DNA from: Solitalea agri
GTDB lineage: Bacteria > Bacteroidota > Bacteroidia > Sphingobacteriales > Sphingobacteriaceae
Assembly (NCBI RefSeq): GCF_023914155.1
Contig: NZ_JAMWYS010000009.1
Location: forward strand, 62,001-126,000
DNA length: 64,000 bases
Direction: 5' to 3'
Below the pieces are notes generated by a model that worked only from the letters and a program-made list of their open reading frames with translations, was not told where the DNA came from and ran no database searches. Positions 62,817 through 64,000 of the stretch are shown one piece after another (the stretch's first letter is position 1; the number at the start of each line of letters is the position of its first letter). A program made the position numbers and the translations under genes.

Positions 62817-63611
62817 ATGAAAAAGACACTTTTATTCGCCATCTTCCTTTTTTCTACCCTGTTCAGTTTTGCTCAGGACCGTCTATTCTTAAAATCTTCC
62901 AAAATTCCAGGTACCGATACTGTTATTGTTTTTAAACCCAAACAATACGATTATGTTCAAAAAGTCCCTGTGGTATTTCTATTACATGGATGGTCGGCTA
63001 ATTACAAACAATGGGATAAAACTATGGATGCACAGAAATACGCCGATGAATATAATGTTCTAATTGTTTGTCCAGATGGATTTTATGATTCTTGGTATTT
63101 AAACTCTCCGCTTAAACCCAACTCACAGTATGTCGATTTCTTCTATGAAACTTTACTCCCTAAAATTAAATCGGACTACAGAATAGATGACAAAAACCTA
63201 TTCATTACCGGCTTAAGTATGGGCGGGCATGGAGCATTGAATATTTTCCTTGAACATCCAGAAGTTTTCAGAAGCGCGGGAAGCACAAGTGGTGGTGTTT
63301 ACCTTGAAGCCTCAGGCGACCGCTTTGGTATAAATAAAGTAGTTGGAAGTTTTCAAACCGCATTAGATACCTGGAAAGCTTACTCCATTGTAACTAAAAT
63401 TGACAAATTAAAAGGAATCGATAAGCAGATTATTTTCGATTGTGGAACCGAAGATTTCTTTTATGAAGCTAATAATATGTTGCGGGCCAAATGCGACTCT
63501 TTAAAGATTAAGGCTACATACATTACACAGCCTGGTGGACATGATCCAACCTATTGGAAAAAATCAATTAAACAGCAATTCGAATTTTTCAGAGAACTGA
63601 TGCTTAATTGA
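62817..63611 (+). CDS. Exported esterase, alpha/beta-hydrolase (Esterase D/PF00756 type)
   Basis: This 264-aa protein has a signal peptide (FAIFLFSTLFSFAQ) and then the esterase D fold. VVFLLHGWSANYKQW is the oxyanion-hole strand. The nucleophile Ser lies in ITGLSMGGHGALN, the acid in IFDCGTEDFFYEAN, and the His in TQPGGHDPTYWKKS. Such enzymes deacylate carbohydrates or hydrolyse S-formylglutathione; the signal peptide favours a secreted polysaccharide-type esterase. The substrate is not proven. It lies 26 nt after the outer-membrane barrel gene. Confidence 0.9.
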   Translation: MKKTLLFAIFLFSTLFSFAQDRLFLKSSKIPGTDTVIVFKPKQYDYVQKVPVVFLLHGWSANYKQWDKTMDAQKYADEYNVLIVCPDGFYDSWYLNSPLKPNSQYVDFFYETLLPKIKSDYRIDDKNLFITGLSMGGHGALNIFLEHPEVFRSAGSTSGGVYLEASGDRFGINKVVGSFQTALDTWKAYSIVTKIDKLKGIDKQIIFDCGTEDFFYEANNMLRAKCDSLKIKATYITQPGGHDPTYWKKSIKQQFEFFRELMLN

Positions 63612-63716
63612 TAAACAAACCGAGGGTAAACAAAAAGTAAAATCGCGTAGTTCTACGTAGTCAGCTTATTTATCCTCTTGTTATATTTGAACATCGAACA
63701 CCACCTATAAAAAACA

Positions 63717-63757
63717 CACAAGCCGAATTTCGAAAGAAATCCGGCTTGTTTTTTATA
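63717..63757. terminator. Bidirectional terminator before fabG-type gene
   Basis: ACAAGCCG-ATTTC / GAAAT-CGGCTTGT hairpin with A/T runs on both sides, between convergent genes. Confidence 0.85.
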
Positions 63758-63773
63758 TCTACTTAAGCTGCTA

Positions 63774-64000
63774 TTATGATTCCATACCACCACAAACAGC
63801 AATTGACTGTCCGGTGATGTATGCGCTCATATCAGAACCTAAGAATACAGTTAAGTTAGCCACGTCTTCGGTTTCGCCCATACGCTTTAATGGAATTGAC
63901 TCCGCCCATTTTGCTACTTGCTCTGCAGGTAACACATCGGTCATTTCGGTTTTAATAAAACCCGGACAAACTACATTGGCGCGAATGTTACGAGAACCTA
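63774..64000 (-). CDS. fabG: 3-oxoacyl-ACP reductase-type SDR (N-terminal part outside window)
   Basis: The last 75 residues are visible on the minus strand. They read GSRNIRANVVCPGFIKTEM, then PLKRMGETEDVANLTVFL, and end YITGQSIAVCGGMES. NVVCPGFIKTEM and the C-terminal ITGQ..CGGM are FabG/short-chain dehydrogenase hallmarks. FabG reduces 3-oxoacyl-ACP in fatty-acid elongation. The catalytic Tyr-x3-Lys and the nucleotide motif lie beyond the window, so another SDR is possible. Confidence 0.82.
   Translation of the reverse strand, partial: GSRNIRANVVCPGFIKTEMTDVLPAEQVAKWAESIPLKRMGETEDVANLTVFLGSDMSAYITGQSIAVCGGMES

Overview
This window is chromosomal DNA from a member of the Bacteroidota, most likely Sphingobacteriales (Pedobacter/Solitalea-like). 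The evidence is a low-GC genome, a SusC/SusD pair, head-GIN (DUF2807), DUF3857 and AsmA-like proteins, a eukaryotic-type NADP isocitrate dehydrogenase, and several promoters of the Bacteroidota form TTG-N18..20-TAnnTTTG. I see no rRNA, CRISPR array, prophage or intact insertion sequence. Both ends cut genes: purH at the left and a fabG-type reductase at the right.

Layout: 1-1427 is the 3' part of purH. 1524-7257 is the rod-shape/elongasome cluster mreB, mreC, mreD, mrdA (PBP2) and rodA. 7247-9174 holds a conserved unknown, tdk and a small membrane ORF, followed by two tandem tRNA-Phe genes (9247-9412, minus). 9751-11858 is a two-gene Fe-S oxidoreductase operon. 12126-17341 carries an RsmF-type methyltransferase, a conserved unknown, mtgA and a FUSC membrane protein. 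17467-18555 is the rpsF-rpsR-rplI operon. 18718-20783 is a tandem duplication of a secreted repeat-protein gene with its upstream region and terminator. 20969-36895 is a series of separately terminated housekeeping and envelope genes: CPA2 antiporter, dnaX, AsmA-like, MFS, head-GIN, GH20, S41 protease, icd, FtsB-like and Usp. 36947-44663 has a 2-hydroxyacid dehydrogenase, ArsC-like protein, carA/panB (divergent), RluA-type synthase, purine permease and a DUF3857 protein. 45033-54621 is a small polysaccharide-utilisation locus (bglX, susD, susC) with an unusual membrane protein upstream. 54770-64000 contains enolase, a TRIC channel, a VWA membrane protein, TerC, a UPF0173 hydrolase, an NTF2-like protein, an outer-membrane barrel, an esterase and partial fabG.

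The most unusual items are two. First, the membrane protein at 52759-54621 joins a 7TMR-DISM receptor to the zinc-ribbon plus helix-turn-helix head of an IS1595-type transposase without its catalytic domain, directly upstream of susC. It could be a membrane-tethered DNA-binding regulator made from a transposase. Second, the tandem pair at 18916-20716 encodes secreted proteins built from repeated (L/I)IKFxPS motifs of no family I recognise. A rigidly spaced array of four GTTACA/TGTAAC half-sites is conserved upstream of both copies.

Several genes (the 160-aa unknown, carA, dnaX) have a -7 element only 4-7 nt before the ATG, which suggests leaderless mRNAs. Many intergenic gaps hold long hairpins, some clearly terminators and others word-like palindromes without a T-run.
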